Shown here piece after piece: positions 35,333-43,862 of a stretch of 64,000 nt of DNA; position 1 is the first letter of the stretch; the number at the start of each line of letters is the position of its first letter. The position numbers and the translations under genes are program-made. Location of the stretch: positions 1 through 64,000 of the forward strand of contig NZ_LVHI01000020.1 in NCBI RefSeq assembly GCF_001645385.1, read 5' to 3'. The notes beneath the pieces are model-generated. The model did not search any database, was not told the origin of the DNA, and was given only the letters and a program-made list of their open reading frames with translations. The DNA is from Rhodococcoides kyotonense (GTDB taxonomy: Bacteria; Actinomycetota; Actinomycetes; Mycobacteriales; Mycobacteriaceae).

Positions 35333-36286
35333 GTGCGATTAGGGGTGCTCGACGTCGGAAGCAACACCGTGCATCTACTGGTGGTGGATGCACATCGTGG
35401 TGGGCACCCCACTCCGATGAGTTCGTCGAAGGCGACGCTCCGACTCTCGGAGAACACCGACGCCGACGGCAACATCACCGCGGCCGGTGCAGAACGCCTG
35501 GTGAACGAGGTAGGCGACTTCGCAGCGATCGCCGAGAAGTCCGGGTGCGAAGAGTTGATGGCGTTCGCCACCTCCGCGGTCCGCGACGCACACAACTGCG
35601 ACGTCGTCCTCGCCCGCGTGAAGAACGAGACGGGCGTCGATCTGCAGACGCTGTCCGGCGTCGACGAGGCTCGTCTCACGTTCCTCGCGGTTCGACGCTG
35701 GTTCGGGTGGAGCGCAGGACGCATTCTGAACATCGACATCGGTGGCGGCTCGCTCGAACTGACGTCGGGGAGCGACGAGGATCCGGACGTCGCGTTCTCG
35801 CTGCCGCTCGGTGCAGGCCGTCTGACAAGAGATTGGCTCGTCGCCGACCCGCCCGGCAAGCGGCGCGTCGCCGTTCTGCGTGACTGGCTCGACGCGGAAC
35901 TCGCGACACCGGCCAAGGAGCTGCTCGGCGCAGGCGAGCCCGACCGCGTGGTCGCGACGTCGAAGACCTTCCGTTCGCTCGCGCGGTTGACGGGTGCGGC
36001 ACCGTCGGCGGCAGGCCCGCGGGTGCCGCGGACGTTGACGGCGAACGGTCTCAGGCAACTCATAGCGTTCATATCGCGGATGACCGCGGCGGACCGTGCA
36101 GAATTGGAAGGAGTCAGCGCCGACCGCTCACCGCAATTGGTGGCCGGGGCGCTCGTAGCAGAGGCGGGCATGCGGGCTTTGTCGATCGATACGATCGAGA
36201 TCTGTCCGTGGGCGCTCAGGGAAGGTTTGATTTTGCGGAAGCTGGACACCGAAACGGACGGCGATCTGGTGGTGAGCACGACGTGA
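35333..36286 (+). CDS. Ppx/GppA-family phosphatase
   Basis: The 317-residue ASKHA-fold protein has the phosphate loops [14 protein letters not shown] (residues 5-18) and [12 protein letters not shown]. The family includes exopolyphosphatases and pppGpp phosphatases; the short form here matches the mycobacterial PPX1 (Rv0496) type, which acts on short polyphosphate. It could link stringent response and the neighbouring phosphate-sensing system. GTG 35333; the next gene overlaps by 4 nt (GTGA). Confidence 0.9.
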   Translation: MRLGVLDVGSNTVHLLVVDAHRGGHPTPMSSSKATLRLSENTDADGNITAAGAERLVNEVGDFAAIAEKSGCEELMAFATSAVRDAHNCDVVLARVKNETGVDLQTLSGVDEARLTFLAVRRWFGWSAGRILNIDIGGGSLELTSGSDEDPDVAFSLPLGAGRLTRDWLVADPPGKRRVAVLRDWLDAELATPAKELLGAGEPDRVVATSKTFRSLARLTGAAPSAAGPRVPRTLTANGLRQLIAFISRMTAADRAELEGVSADRSPQLVAGALVAEAGMRALSIDTIEICPWALREGLILRKLDTETDGDLVVSTT

Positions 36287-37425
36287 CCGAGAACAACACG
36301 AACCCGGAGGACACCGGGCAGATTTCCGTCGCCGAACTCCTCGCGCGTAACGGGCAGAAGGGCAACTTCAGCACGGGCGGCCGACGTCGGCGCGGTGTGA
36401 AGGGCGGCATCTCGGTCGCCGAACTCACCGGCGAGATCCCCGTCGTCCGCGACGAACCGACCGCGGGTGAGGCCCCCGTCATCACGCCGGAGCCCGAGGC
36501 GGCCCCGAAGCCGACGCCGGCAGTCTCCAAGGCGGCTCAGTTCAAGCCTGCCGAGTCCAAGCCGTCCGAACCCAAGCGCGCGCAGCCCGAGCCGGAACTG
36601 CTGTCCGGTTCGACCACCGCCGCAGGCGACCTGATGAACAAGGCGCACGACGAGAACGAGCGACGGCCGTACGGGTCCGTCCCGTCTCAGCGACCGGTTC
36701 CGATCACGTCGCGCTCGCGGTCCGCCGGATTCGTCCAGCGCAACCGGTCCGATCGATCCGAACGTGACGCCGAGCCGAAGACCGACGTCACGGCCAAGAC
36801 CGACGGGACGTCGGAAACCCAGGCCCGGCCGAAACCGGCCGTCGCGCAGAAGCCCGTCGTCGCGCCGAAGCCCGCTGTCGCGCCGAAGCCCGCTGTCGCG
36901 CCGAAGCCCGAGGTCGCTTCGACGCCCGAGGCGAAGGCCGACACCACGTCGACGACGGCGAAGCCGGTCACTCGCGCGATGCCTGCGGTCGAGCGTCCCG
37001 CGGACGACGTCGACAAGGACGACGTCGACAAGGACGAGAAGCCGCAGCTCGAGAAGAAGCCCTCGCGCACCTCCGATTCCGACGACGCGGCCACCGAGAT
37101 CACCGATGCGGTCACGGACGATTCCGGCGACTCCGACGTCCCCACGACCCCGGCCAAGAAGGACGCCGCCAAGCAGTGGCTCGTTCTCGCGGGTCAGGGT
37201 GTCGTCGCGATCGTCGTCGGCGCGCTGCTGTTCAAGGGCTTCGAGAAGCTGTGGGACATGCTTCCGTGGGTCGCACTGATCCTGGCGGTGCTGGTGATCG
37301 TCGGACTGGTCGCCGTCGTGCGCATTCTGCGACGGACGGACGACATGATCAGCATGGTCATCGCGATCGCGGTCGGGGTGTTCGTGACGCTCGGGCCGCT
37401 CGCGTTCCAACTGAGTACCGGCTGA
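36283..37425 (+). CDS. Low-complexity protein with SVAEL motifs and C-terminal membrane helices (Rv0497-like)
   Basis: The 380-residue protein has two ISVAEL motifs in its first 55 residues, a long Pro/Ala/Lys/Glu-rich region with KPAVAP repeats (about 185-215) and acidic DDVDKD repeats, then three membrane helices near the C-terminus (from about residue 300). The N-terminal part is likely disordered and cytoplasmic. SVAEL motifs recur in actinobacterial membrane proteins. Function unknown. It is coupled to the Ppx-like gene by a GTGA overlap. Confidence 0.75.
   Translation: MTENNTNPEDTGQISVAELLARNGQKGNFSTGGRRRRGVKGGISVAELTGEIPVVRDEPTAGEAPVITPEPEAAPKPTPAVSKAAQFKPAESKPSEPKRAQPEPELLSGSTTAAGDLMNKAHDENERRPYGSVPSQRPVPITSRSRSAGFVQRNRSDRSERDAEPKTDVTAKTDGTSETQARPKPAVAQKPVVAPKPAVAPKPAVAPKPEVASTPEAKADTTSTTAKPVTRAMPAVERPADDVDKDDVDKDEKPQLEKKPSRTSDSDDAATEITDAVTDDSGDSDVPTTPAKKDAAKQWLVLAGQGVVAIVVGALLFKGFEKLWDMLPWVALILAVLVIVGLVAVVRILRRTDDMISMVIAIAVGVFVTLGPLAFQLSTG
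36841..36912 (+). repeat. Coding minisatellite, four 18-bp units
   Basis: Four near-identical 18-bp units (GTCGCGCCGAAGCCCGCT type) encode V-A-P/Q-K-P-x hexapeptides. The two central units are identical. Such tracts can change copy number by slippage. A smaller duplication (GACGTCGACAAGGAC) lies at about 37006-37035. Confidence 0.85.
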
Positions 37426-37434
37426 CAAGGCGTC

Positions 37435-38277
37435 ATGAGCGCGCCTGAGGTTGCCGTCGGACTGTCCACCGCTTCGGTGTATCCGCAGAACACCGAGGCT
37501 GCGTTCCGGTTCGCCGCCGAACTCGGCTACGACGGCATCGAGCTGATGGTGTGGGCCGAGTCGATCAGCCAGGACGTCGAAGGCGTCGCCGCGTTGTCGC
37601 GGAAGTACGGGGTGCCCGTGCAGGCGATTCATGCGCCTTGCCTGCTGATCTCGCAGCGCGTGTGGGGTTCGGATCCGGTGGCCAAGCTCGAGCGATCGGT
37701 GCAGGCGGCAGAGAAGCTGGGCGCTGCCACCGTCGTCGTGCACCCGCCGTTCCGATGGCAGAAGCGCTACGCCGACGGCTTCTCCGACCAGGTCGCGGAT
37801 CTCGAGATGGGTTCCGACGTCATCGTGGCGGTCGAGAACATGTTCCCGATGCGCGCCGACCGCTTCTTCGGCCGCAAGGAAGGATCGGCGGCTCGGCTGC
37901 GGAAACGTGGCGGGCCCGGCGCGGCGTTGTCGGCGTTCGCCCCGTCGTACGATCCGACCGATTCCGGTCACGCCCACTACACGCTCGATCTGTCGCACAC
38001 CGCGACCGCGGGCGCCGACGCGGTCGACCTCATGAACCGCATGGGCGACGGTCTCGCGCATCTGCATCTGGCCGACGGGCGTGGTGCGTCGATCGACGAA
38101 CATCTGATCCCGGGGCACGGTGAGCAGCCGTGCGTCGAGGTGTGTACCGAGCTGATGCGACGCGGCTTCCGCGGTCAGGCCGTCGTCGAGATCAACACCC
38201 AGAACGCGAGGACGCTGCAGGAACGGTCGTCGATGCTCGGCCAGGCCCTGGCGTTCGCGCGCCGTCACCTGCGCTGA
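37435..38277 (+). CDS. Sugar phosphate isomerase/epimerase (xylose isomerase-like TIM barrel)
   Basis: The 280-residue protein has the AP-endonuclease-2/xylose isomerase-like fold: GYDGIELMVW, VQAIHAPCLL, VVVHPPFRW, VAVENMFPM, LDLSHT, HLHLADG and VVEINTQN at strand ends supply metal-binding His/Glu/Asp residues. The substrate is unknown. It matches mycobacterial Rv0498 in position. It starts 9 nt after the upstream stop. Confidence 0.82.
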   Translation: MSAPEVAVGLSTASVYPQNTEAAFRFAAELGYDGIELMVWAESISQDVEGVAALSRKYGVPVQAIHAPCLLISQRVWGSDPVAKLERSVQAAEKLGAATVVVHPPFRWQKRYADGFSDQVADLEMGSDVIVAVENMFPMRADRFFGRKEGSAARLRKRGGPGAALSAFAPSYDPTDSGHAHYTLDLSHTATAGADAVDLMNRMGDGLAHLHLADGRGASIDEHLIPGHGEQPCVEVCTELMRRGFRGQAVVEINTQNARTLQERSSMLGQALAFARRHLR

Positions 38278-38305
38278 TCGGTCCGGGGACCATGCGATAG
38301 GGTCG

Positions 38306-38328
38306 GTTGGATAGTTCAAGTATCCAAC
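38306..38328. promoter_or_regulatory. Operator-like palindrome before the MerR gene
   Basis: A perfect 8-bp inverted repeat GTTGGATA-N7-TATCCAAC lies 17 nt before the merR start. MerR regulators bind such dyads within their own promoters, so this is probably the operator of the merR-thioesterase operon. Confidence 0.65.
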
Positions 38329-38345
38329 TGGTGGGAAGGGTTCCC

Positions 38346-38951
38346 GTGCGCGTGTCGGAGCTGGTGGCCACCTCGGGTGTCCCGCTGGCCACGGTGAAGT
38401 ACTACCTTCGCGAAGGCCTGCTGATGCCGGGGAAGCCGACGAGCGCCACGCAGTCGACGTACGGCGACGAGCACGTGGAGCGGCTCGCGTTGATTAAGGC
38501 GCTGGCCGGCGCCGGACTCTCGATCGATCGAATCGGGACAGTGCTGCGCCTGATCGAGCACCCGAAGGCGTCTCTGTTCGAGACGTTGGGACGCGCAATC
38601 GCCGAACTGCCGCCCTACGACGTCGACGTCCCCGACTACCCACGAGCGAAGGCGGCGTTGGAGAAGCTGGGACAGGTCTACGACCCCAGATTCGTCGCGG
38701 TCGCCCAGCTCGAACGGGCGCTCCGGGCGGCCGAGGAAGTCGGCATTGCGATGACCGACGAGCGTCTCGAGGTGTACGGACGCCATATCCGCGGTATCGC
38801 CGACTACGACCTCTCGCTCATGCCGGACTCCGTGGAAGCCGCCGTCGAATACGCGGTGATCGGAACGGCCGTCTACGAACCCGTCATCACGGCGCTGCGG
38901 CGCCTCGCCCATCACGACATCGCCTCGGCACTCGAAAGGCCAGAACAATGA
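38346..38951 (+). CDS. MerR-family transcriptional regulator
   Basis: The 201-residue protein has an N-terminal MerR winged helix (MRVSELVATSGVPLATVKYYLREGLL, then a helix ending ALIKALAGAGLSIDRIG) and a C-terminal helical domain without a clear metal-binding Cys pattern, so it probably senses an organic ligand. GTG 38346 with GGGAAGGG upstream gives the standard N-terminus. Its stop overlaps the thioesterase ATG (ATGA), so it likely controls that gene. Confidence 0.88.
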   Translation: MRVSELVATSGVPLATVKYYLREGLLMPGKPTSATQSTYGDEHVERLALIKALAGAGLSIDRIGTVLRLIEHPKASLFETLGRAIAELPPYDVDVPDYPRAKAALEKLGQVYDPRFVAVAQLERALRAAEEVGIAMTDERLEVYGRHIRGIADYDLSLMPDSVEAAVEYAVIGTAVYEPVITALRRLAHHDIASALERPEQ

Positions 38952-39778
38952 CCAGCCCGTTCCGAACCGCAACGACGGTCACGACGATCGACCTCGGCGA
39001 CACCGAGGGCACGTTCGCCGCGGTGATCGACTCCACCTGGACGATCGGTCCCAAAGTGCACGGCGGTACGTTGCTCGCCACCTGCGCCGCCGCAGCCAAG
39101 GCCCAACTCGCCGACGACGACCTACAGCCGCTCGCGGTCAGCGCCAGCTATCTGAACGCGCCCGATCCGGGTGGCGTCGACCTGGCGACGATCGTCCGCA
39201 AGCGCGGCAAGCAGGTCAGCCACGTCGACGTCGAGCTGAGCCAGGGCGGACGCGTCGCCGTCCGGGCCGTCGTCACGCTGGGACGTCCGGACACCGACGC
39301 GCCGCGCCACGAGGTGGCGTCGTCGCTCGCGTCGATGCCCGCGGAGCCGCCTGCCGAGACCCAGGCGATCGGTGGTGACCATCCGATGGCGTCGATCGTG
39401 CACCTCGCGCAGGGCTGCGAGATGCGGATCGATCCGTCGTCCGCCCATTTCTTGACAGGCCAGCAAGGCGAGCCGGAGGTCCGGATGTGGGTACGTCCGC
39501 GTCCCGACGACGAGGCAGACGTCGACACAGCGGTGCTGTTCGCGCTCATGACGGGCGACATCTGCGCACCGGTCACGATGAACCGCGGCATGTTCGGATG
39601 GGCGCCGACGGTTCAGCTGACGGCCTATCTGCGGCGATCTCCCGCGCCCGGGTGGCTGCGAGTGGCCGCGAGCAGCACGGTCATCGGCGGGACGTGGTTC
39701 GAGGAAGATCACCTCGTCCTGGATTCGACGGGCGCCGTCGTCGTGCAGAGCAGGCAGCTGGCGATGGTCCCGCGATAG
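38948..39778 (+). CDS. Acyl-CoA thioesterase-like double hotdog protein
   Basis: The 276-residue protein looks like a TesB-type double hotdog: PKVHGGTLLATCAAAA in the first half is the long hotdog helix with the HGG motif, and FALMTGDICAPVTM and WLRVAASSTVIGGTWFEEDHLVLDSTG complete the second. It should hydrolyse acyl-CoA thioesters in the cytosol. It is coupled to the MerR gene. Its TAG stop is followed immediately by the GGCGCC-TTC-GGCGCC hairpin. Confidence 0.8.
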   Translation: MTSPFRTATTVTTIDLGDTEGTFAAVIDSTWTIGPKVHGGTLLATCAAAAKAQLADDDLQPLAVSASYLNAPDPGGVDLATIVRKRGKQVSHVDVELSQGGRVAVRAVVTLGRPDTDAPRHEVASSLASMPAEPPAETQAIGGDHPMASIVHLAQGCEMRIDPSSAHFLTGQQGEPEVRMWVRPRPDDEADVDTAVLFALMTGDICAPVTMNRGMFGWAPTVQLTAYLRRSPAPGWLRVAASSTVIGGTWFEEDHLVLDSTGAVVVQSRQLAMVPR

Positions 39779-39793
39779 GGCGCCTTCGGCGCC
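39779..39793 (+). repeat. Stop-codon-abutting hairpin GGCGCC-TTC-GGCGCC
   Basis: A 6-bp perfect stem with TTC loop starts at the base after the thioesterase TAG stop. It is the same module as after regX3, the SDR gene and the Rv0495c-like gene, but here it is followed by a different repeat rather than the type A palindrome. Confidence 0.85.
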
Positions 39794-39860
39794 GAAATCG
39801 GGTCGTTCCTGCAGGCTCCACTCCCGCCGAAATCGGGTCGTTCCTGCAGGCTCCACTCCC
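39791..39860. repeat. Two tandem copies of a 35-bp dispersed repeat
   Basis: Two identical 35-bp units (39791-39825 and 39826-39860). On the minus strand each contains GGAGTGGAGCCTGCAGGAA followed by CGACC. Related single copies lie at 41634-41655 and inside hemC at 48287-48309. They fill the space between the thioesterase and proC genes. Confidence 0.9.
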
Positions 39861-39862
39861 GC

Positions 39863-39904
39863 CGTGCGCGGATAGTCGGAACAGAGACCAACTACCCACG
39901 CACG
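39863..39904. repeat. Dispersed palindrome, type B copy 2
   Basis: Arms CGTGCGCGGATAGT (39863-39876) and ACTACCCACGCACG (39891-39904) pair at 12 of 14 positions. It shares arms and the trailing CACGGGTG with the copy at 135-172. It lies 35 nt before proC. Confidence 0.75.
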
Positions 39905-39938
39905 GGTGGCGCAGCCACATCGTGGCAGGCTTACGGCC

Positions 39939-40754
39939 ATGACGAGAATTGCAGTAATCGGAGGTGGCCGGATCGGCGAGGCGCTGATCGCGGGTCTCCT
40001 CGAATCGGGTCACGCGGTTCGTGACCTGGTGGTGGCCGAGAAGTTCGAGGCGCGGGCCGCAGAGCTGGCGTCGACGTACGGAATCCTGACGACCACCATC
40101 TCCGAGGCGTCGGAGAACGCCGACGTGATCGTGCTGGCCGTCAAGCCGGGCGACGCCGAGGCCGTCGTCACCGAGATCGCGAAGACCGACCTGGACGGCG
40201 AACGTGAGCAGCTGATCGTGTCGCTGATCGCCGGTGTTCCGACCGTCAAGTTCGAGCCGAAGCTCCCTGCCGGTTTCCCCGTCATCCGTGTCATGCCGAA
40301 CACGCCGATGCTCGTCGGCGAGGGCGTCAGCGTCCTGGCACCCGGGCGCTACGCGAAGGCCGAGCATCTGGAACTCGTCCGCGGCATTCTGTCGTCCGTG
40401 GGCAAGGTCGTCACCGTCAAGGAGAACCAGCTCGACGCCGTCACCGCGGTGTCCGGCTCGGGGCCGGCCTATTTCTTCCTGGTCGCCGAAGCCATGATCG
40501 ACGCCGGTGTCGGTCTCGGGCTGACGCGCGACGTCGCGTCGGCGCTGGTGGTTCAGACGATGGTCGGATCGGCGGCAATGCTCGATCGTTCGGACGAAAC
40601 GCCGACAGAACTTCGATATGCCGTCACTTCGCCCGGTGGCACGACGGCTGCTGCAGTCCGAAAATTGGAGCAAGGTGGCCTCCGAGCTGCGTTTTTCGAT
40701 GCTCTGGGCGCTGCGAACGACCGGGCCACTGAGATGGGCATCACACCCGAATAG
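39939..40754 (+). CDS. proC: Pyrroline-5-carboxylate reductase
   Basis: The 271-residue enzyme makes proline from pyrroline-5-carboxylate with NAD(P)H. The dinucleotide-binding motif is IAVIGGGRIGEALIAGLL at the N-terminus; RVMPNTPMLVGEG and VTAVSGSGPAYFF are the hallmark segments, and ELRYAVTSPGGTTAAAV closes the active site. ATG 39939 gives the normal start. The upstream intergenic region is filled by repeats, so the promoter must lie within or next to them. Confidence 0.96.
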   Translation: MTRIAVIGGGRIGEALIAGLLESGHAVRDLVVAEKFEARAAELASTYGILTTTISEASENADVIVLAVKPGDAEAVVTEIAKTDLDGEREQLIVSLIAGVPTVKFEPKLPAGFPVIRVMPNTPMLVGEGVSVLAPGRYAKAEHLELVRGILSSVGKVVTVKENQLDAVTAVSGSGPAYFFLVAEAMIDAGVGLGLTRDVASALVVQTMVGSAAMLDRSDETPTELRYAVTSPGGTTAAAVRKLEQGGLRAAFFDALGAANDRATEMGITPE

Positions 40755-40881
40755 AAATTCTCTTACCGACACCCGTCGCAGTAACCCCACGAGTCACGTT
40801 AAGCTCACGGGTAGCACGTGCGTGTCTGTTCGGCAGGAGGGGAAGCCTGCCGCGCGAGACGTGCCGGAGGTATGTGGATTG

Positions 40882-41118
40882 ATGGCGCCTGCAAACAAGC
40901 CGTCCAAGGTTTCGTCCTCGGATGGTCAGCCAGCCGTAGCTGGAACGCAATTCCTCACGGTCGCCGAGGTGGCGACGCTGATGAGGGTGTCCAAGATGAC
41001 TGTGTACCGGCTGGTGCACAGCGGAGAACTGCCTGCAGTTCGAGTAGGTCGGTCGTTCCGTGTTCACGCGAAGGCGGTACACGACTACCTCGAGACGTCG
41101 TACTTCGACGCGGGCTGA
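40882..41118 (+). CDS. Helix-turn-helix (excisionase/MerR-like) DNA-binding protein
   Basis: The 78-residue protein has one HTH_17/excisionase-type domain (FLTVAEVATLMRVSKMTVYRLVHSGELPAVRVGRSFRVH) spanning most of its length. Despite the family name, it is a conserved chromosomal gene in Corynebacteriales at this locus (Rv0500A-like), not a phage relic. An N-terminal 20-residue low-complexity tail precedes the domain. A GGCAGG/CCTGCC hairpin lies about 40 nt upstream. Confidence 0.88.
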   Translation: MAPANKPSKVSSSDGQPAVAGTQFLTVAEVATLMRVSKMTVYRLVHSGELPAVRVGRSFRVHAKAVHDYLETSYFDAG

Positions 41119-41380
41119 CGGAGAACAGCGGCTTACGGGCGGAAGTCGGGCCGGTTTCGTGGATCGATGGATCCACCGGTAAGATCGACATCCGTCGTGC
41201 CAGTCGCTGCCGTTGCAACGGGCCGCGAACAACGAGGCCCGAGCGCCAGCTCGGTGAATCGACGGCTTCGCCGGCAACTTGTCGTGTCAGACAGGGTGCC
41301 GGGGGAGTTCGAGGCGCCAGGTAGGCGTACGCAACTTCGCGTGCGCGAAACGCAAGAGAAGAACGTGAGGGATACCCGCC

Positions 41381-41482
41381 ATGGGTTCAGTGATCAAGAA
41401 GCGTCGCAAGCGCATGTCGAAGAAGAAGCACCGCAAGCTGCTTCGTCGTACCCGAGTGCAGCGCAGGAAACTCGGTAAGTAA
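41381..41482 (+). CDS. Small basic ribosomal protein bL37 (AURKAIP1/COX24 family)
   Basis: The 33-residue protein, with 20 Lys/Arg/His residues, carries the [19 protein letters not shown] core of the actinobacterial bL37 protein, which in mycobacteria sits between helices of 23S rRNA. It corresponds to Rv0500B. It is preceded by a roughly 260-nt leader (41119-41380) that contains no other gene; TAAGAT near 41178 may be its -10. A strong terminator follows. Confidence 0.92.
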
Positions 41483-41492
41483 AGCTTCGCCG

Positions 41493-41524
41493 AAGAGCCC
41501 GTCACCGTCCGGTGACGGGCTCTT
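41493..41524 (+). terminator. Intrinsic terminator after the bL37 gene
   Basis: A perfect 14-bp stem (AAGAGCCCGTCACC / GGTGACGGGCTCTT), loop GTCC, followed by TTGTTTTC. It is the only textbook hairpin-plus-T-run terminator noted in the window. Confidence 0.95.
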
Positions 41525-41633
41525 TTGTTTTCGCAGAAGCTCTGCGGTCAGGTTGTCCGCACATACATTCTTCCTGCACAGGGTGCCTTTTCGTGAGCGC
41601 TCGCATCTTCTCGGTATTCCAGTAGGCTGCTGA

Positions 41634-41655
41634 GAGTGGAGCCTGCGGGAGGACC
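41634..41655 (+). repeat. Single degenerate copy of the GAGTGGAGCCTGC repeat
   Basis: GAGTGGAGCCTGCGGGAGGAC matches the core of the 35-bp unit at 39791-39860 with one substitution and one deletion near its end. It lies about 30 nt before the epimerase start and could form part of its leader. Confidence 0.6.
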
Positions 41656-41686
41656 CGCGTAGGGCAGACTGCGGCCAGGGACGGGG

Positions 41687-42802
41687 GTGTCGGTGAACTC
41701 GATCGACCGCGGCGTGGCAGCGCCGAAAGTGGCTCTCGTCACGGGGGCGAGCCGGTTCCTGGGTGGATATCTCGTCACGCGTCTCGCGCAGAATCCGTCG
41801 ATCGAACGAGTCATCGCCGTCGACGCCCGGTCACCGAGCAAGGATCTGCTGCGACGCATGGGTCGGGCGGAATTCGTTCGTGCGGACATCCGTAACCCGC
41901 TCATCGGAAAGGTCATCCGCAACGCGTCCGTCGACACCGTCGTGCACGCGGCGACCATCACCAAGCCGCCCAAGTCCGGCGGCCGCGCCACGATGAAGGA
42001 TCTCAACGTCATCGGCGCGATGCAGTTGTTCGCGGTATGTCAGAAGTCGCCGACGGTGCAGAAGGTCGTGCTTCGGTCGTCGTCGTCCGTGTACGGATGC
42101 AGCGCCAAGGACCCGGCCAAGTTCACCGAGGAAATGAGTGCCAGGCGCCCACCGAAGGGTGCGTTCGCCCGCGACACGATCGACATCGAGGGCTATCTCC
42201 GCGGTCTGGGTCGTCGTCGCCCCGACATCGCCGTGTCGATCCTGCGGATGGCGCCGCTGATCGGGCCGAGGCTCAACGGAACCATCTCGCGATACATGAC
42301 GTCACCCGTCATTCCGAGCATCATCGGGCGCGACGCGCGCATGCAGCTGTTGCACGAGGAAGACGCGCTCGCGGCGCTCGAGCGGGCCACGGTCAGCGGT
42401 CCCGCAGGCACCTTCAACGTCGGCGCGGACGGCACGATCATGCTGTCGCAGGCAATCCGTCGCGCAGGACGCATCGAAGTGCCCGTGCCGTTCGCGTTGT
42501 TCAAGAGCGTGGGTCGCGCACTGATGGGCGGGATGATGCGCGAGTTCACGACCGAGCAACTCGACTATTTCCACTTCGGCTGTGGGCTCGACACGACGCG
42601 TATGCGGTCGGACCTCGGTTTCGAGCCGCGGTGGACCACGGTTCAAGCGTTCGACGACTTCGTCCGGGGCGCCGCACTACGGCCCGTACTGGGAGTCGAC
42701 TGGGTCGACACGGTGGAGAAACGGTTGCTCGCGGCTGTCGAGACGGGGGCAGACGTATCACGGAGAGCTTTGGCCACAACGGATTCAGGACGGGAAGGGT
42801 GA
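41687..42802 (+). CDS. NAD-dependent epimerase/dehydratase (GalE2-like, Rv0501)
   Basis: The 371-residue extended SDR has the N-terminal nucleotide motif VALVTGASRFLGGYL and VHAATITKPP. The catalytic Tyr-x-x-x-Lys is not obvious: SSSVYGCSAKDPAK has the Tyr but the usual spacing to Lys is altered, so it may be a non-classical member. Mycobacterial homologues are annotated galE2. GTG 41687 is used. It overlaps the acyltransferase gene by 4 nt (GTGA). Confidence 0.8.
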   Translation: MSVNSIDRGVAAPKVALVTGASRFLGGYLVTRLAQNPSIERVIAVDARSPSKDLLRRMGRAEFVRADIRNPLIGKVIRNASVDTVVHAATITKPPKSGGRATMKDLNVIGAMQLFAVCQKSPTVQKVVLRSSSSVYGCSAKDPAKFTEEMSARRPPKGAFARDTIDIEGYLRGLGRRRPDIAVSILRMAPLIGPRLNGTISRYMTSPVIPSIIGRDARMQLLHEEDALAALERATVSGPAGTFNVGADGTIMLSQAIRRAGRIEVPVPFALFKSVGRALMGGMMREFTTEQLDYFHFGCGLDTTRMRSDLGFEPRWTTVQAFDDFVRGAALRPVLGVDWVDTVEKRLLAAVETGADVSRRALATTDSGREG

Positions 42803-43845
42803 CGGACGTGGCCAAAGTGATTCCACTGCACGGCGGTGGGTCGGGGCGTTCCGTGCGTCCCGCCGGCCACGCCGATCAGGGCCGCAGCAGGCATCCGTCG
42901 TCGTACACCGAGCCGTCGCCGCCCACCCCGCTGATCACGCCGACGACGGCACTGCCGATGCCCACCGAGGCGCCGGAGCCGTCGCCGGTCGACGCCGTCA
43001 AGGACAAACTGGTCGAGCAGATCGCGGGCACCGCCGAGTTCGTCCGCCGACGGCTGGCCGGTGAGTACTCGGTCGACGAGTTCGGATACGACCCGCACTT
43101 CGCCGACGCGGTCTGGCTTCCCTTGCTGCGGCCGCTGTTCGACAAGTGGTTCCGCGTCGAGATCAAGGGCATCGAGAACATCCCCGACGACGGCGGTGCG
43201 CTCGTCGTCGCCAACCATGCCGGTGTCATTCCCATCGACGCGCTCATGGCGTCCGTCGCCGTCCGAGACCATCACCCGCAGCGTCGCCCGTTGCGAATGT
43301 TGGCCGCGGACATGGCATTCGAGATGCCGGGCGTCGGGACCATCGCGCGCAAGGCGGGCCACACGCTCGCGTGCAATCCCGATGCGGAACGACTGCTGCG
43401 GATGGGTGAGGTCGCCGCGGTGTTCCCGGAGGGCTTCAAGGGAATCGGCAAGCCGTTCAGCGAGCGATACAAGCTGCAACGCTTCGGGCGCGGTGGATTC
43501 GTCTCGGCCGCACTACGTGCAGGTGCTCCGATCGTGCCGTGCTCGATCGTCGGCTCCGAGGAGATCTATCCCAAGATCGGTGACATCGCCCCGCTCGCGC
43601 GGTTGATGGGTATGCCGTATTTCCCGGTCACGCCGTTCTTCCCGCACCTCGGTCCGCTCGGGCTGATTCCGCTGCCGTCGAAGTGGTACATCGAGTTCGG
43701 CAAGCCGATCCCGACCGACGCGTACGACGCCCAGGCGTCGGAAGATCCGATGGTGTTGTTCGAGCTCACCGACCACGTGCGCGAGACCATCCAGCACACC
43801 CTGTACCGGCTGCTCGCCAAGCGCAGAAACGTGTTCTTGGGCTGA
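42799..43845 (+). CDS. Lysophospholipid acyltransferase family protein (PlsC-like)
   Basis: The 348-residue protein has a low-complexity N-terminal region (about 1-75) and an acyltransferase domain. The His motif reads VANHAGVIPID, where the acidic residue is further from the His than in the classical H-x4-D; the second motif is VFPEGFKGIGK. The family transfers acyl chains to glycerolipids or related acceptors at the membrane. It forms a coupled pair with the epimerase gene, as in Rv0501-Rv0502. Confidence 0.85.
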   Translation: MTDVAKVIPLHGGGSGRSVRPAGHADQGRSRHPSSYTEPSPPTPLITPTTALPMPTEAPEPSPVDAVKDKLVEQIAGTAEFVRRRLAGEYSVDEFGYDPHFADAVWLPLLRPLFDKWFRVEIKGIENIPDDGGALVVANHAGVIPIDALMASVAVRDHHPQRRPLRMLAADMAFEMPGVGTIARKAGHTLACNPDAERLLRMGEVAAVFPEGFKGIGKPFSERYKLQRFGRGGFVSAALRAGAPIVPCSIVGSEEIYPKIGDIAPLARLMGMPYFPVTPFFPHLGPLGLIPLPSKWYIEFGKPIPTDAYDAQASEDPMVLFELTDHVRETIQHTLYRLLAKRRNVFLG

Positions 43846-43862
43846 GCAGTAGTGTTCTCCGA

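Noticed and set aside
35311-38319. A roughly 1000-codon minus-strand open frame
   Set aside because: It runs opposite the Ppx-like, SVAEL-motif and sugar isomerase genes. Its repeats are the reverse reading of the coding minisatellite.
39779-39793. Reading the stop-abutting hairpins as C(UUCG)G tetraloops
   Set aside because: The pairing register does not fit; the stems close as C-G around a 3-nt TTC loop.
40882-41118. Excisionase-like gene as a sign of an integrated phage or plasmid
   Set aside because: No integrase or att repeats nearby; the gene is in its conserved place between proC and bL37.
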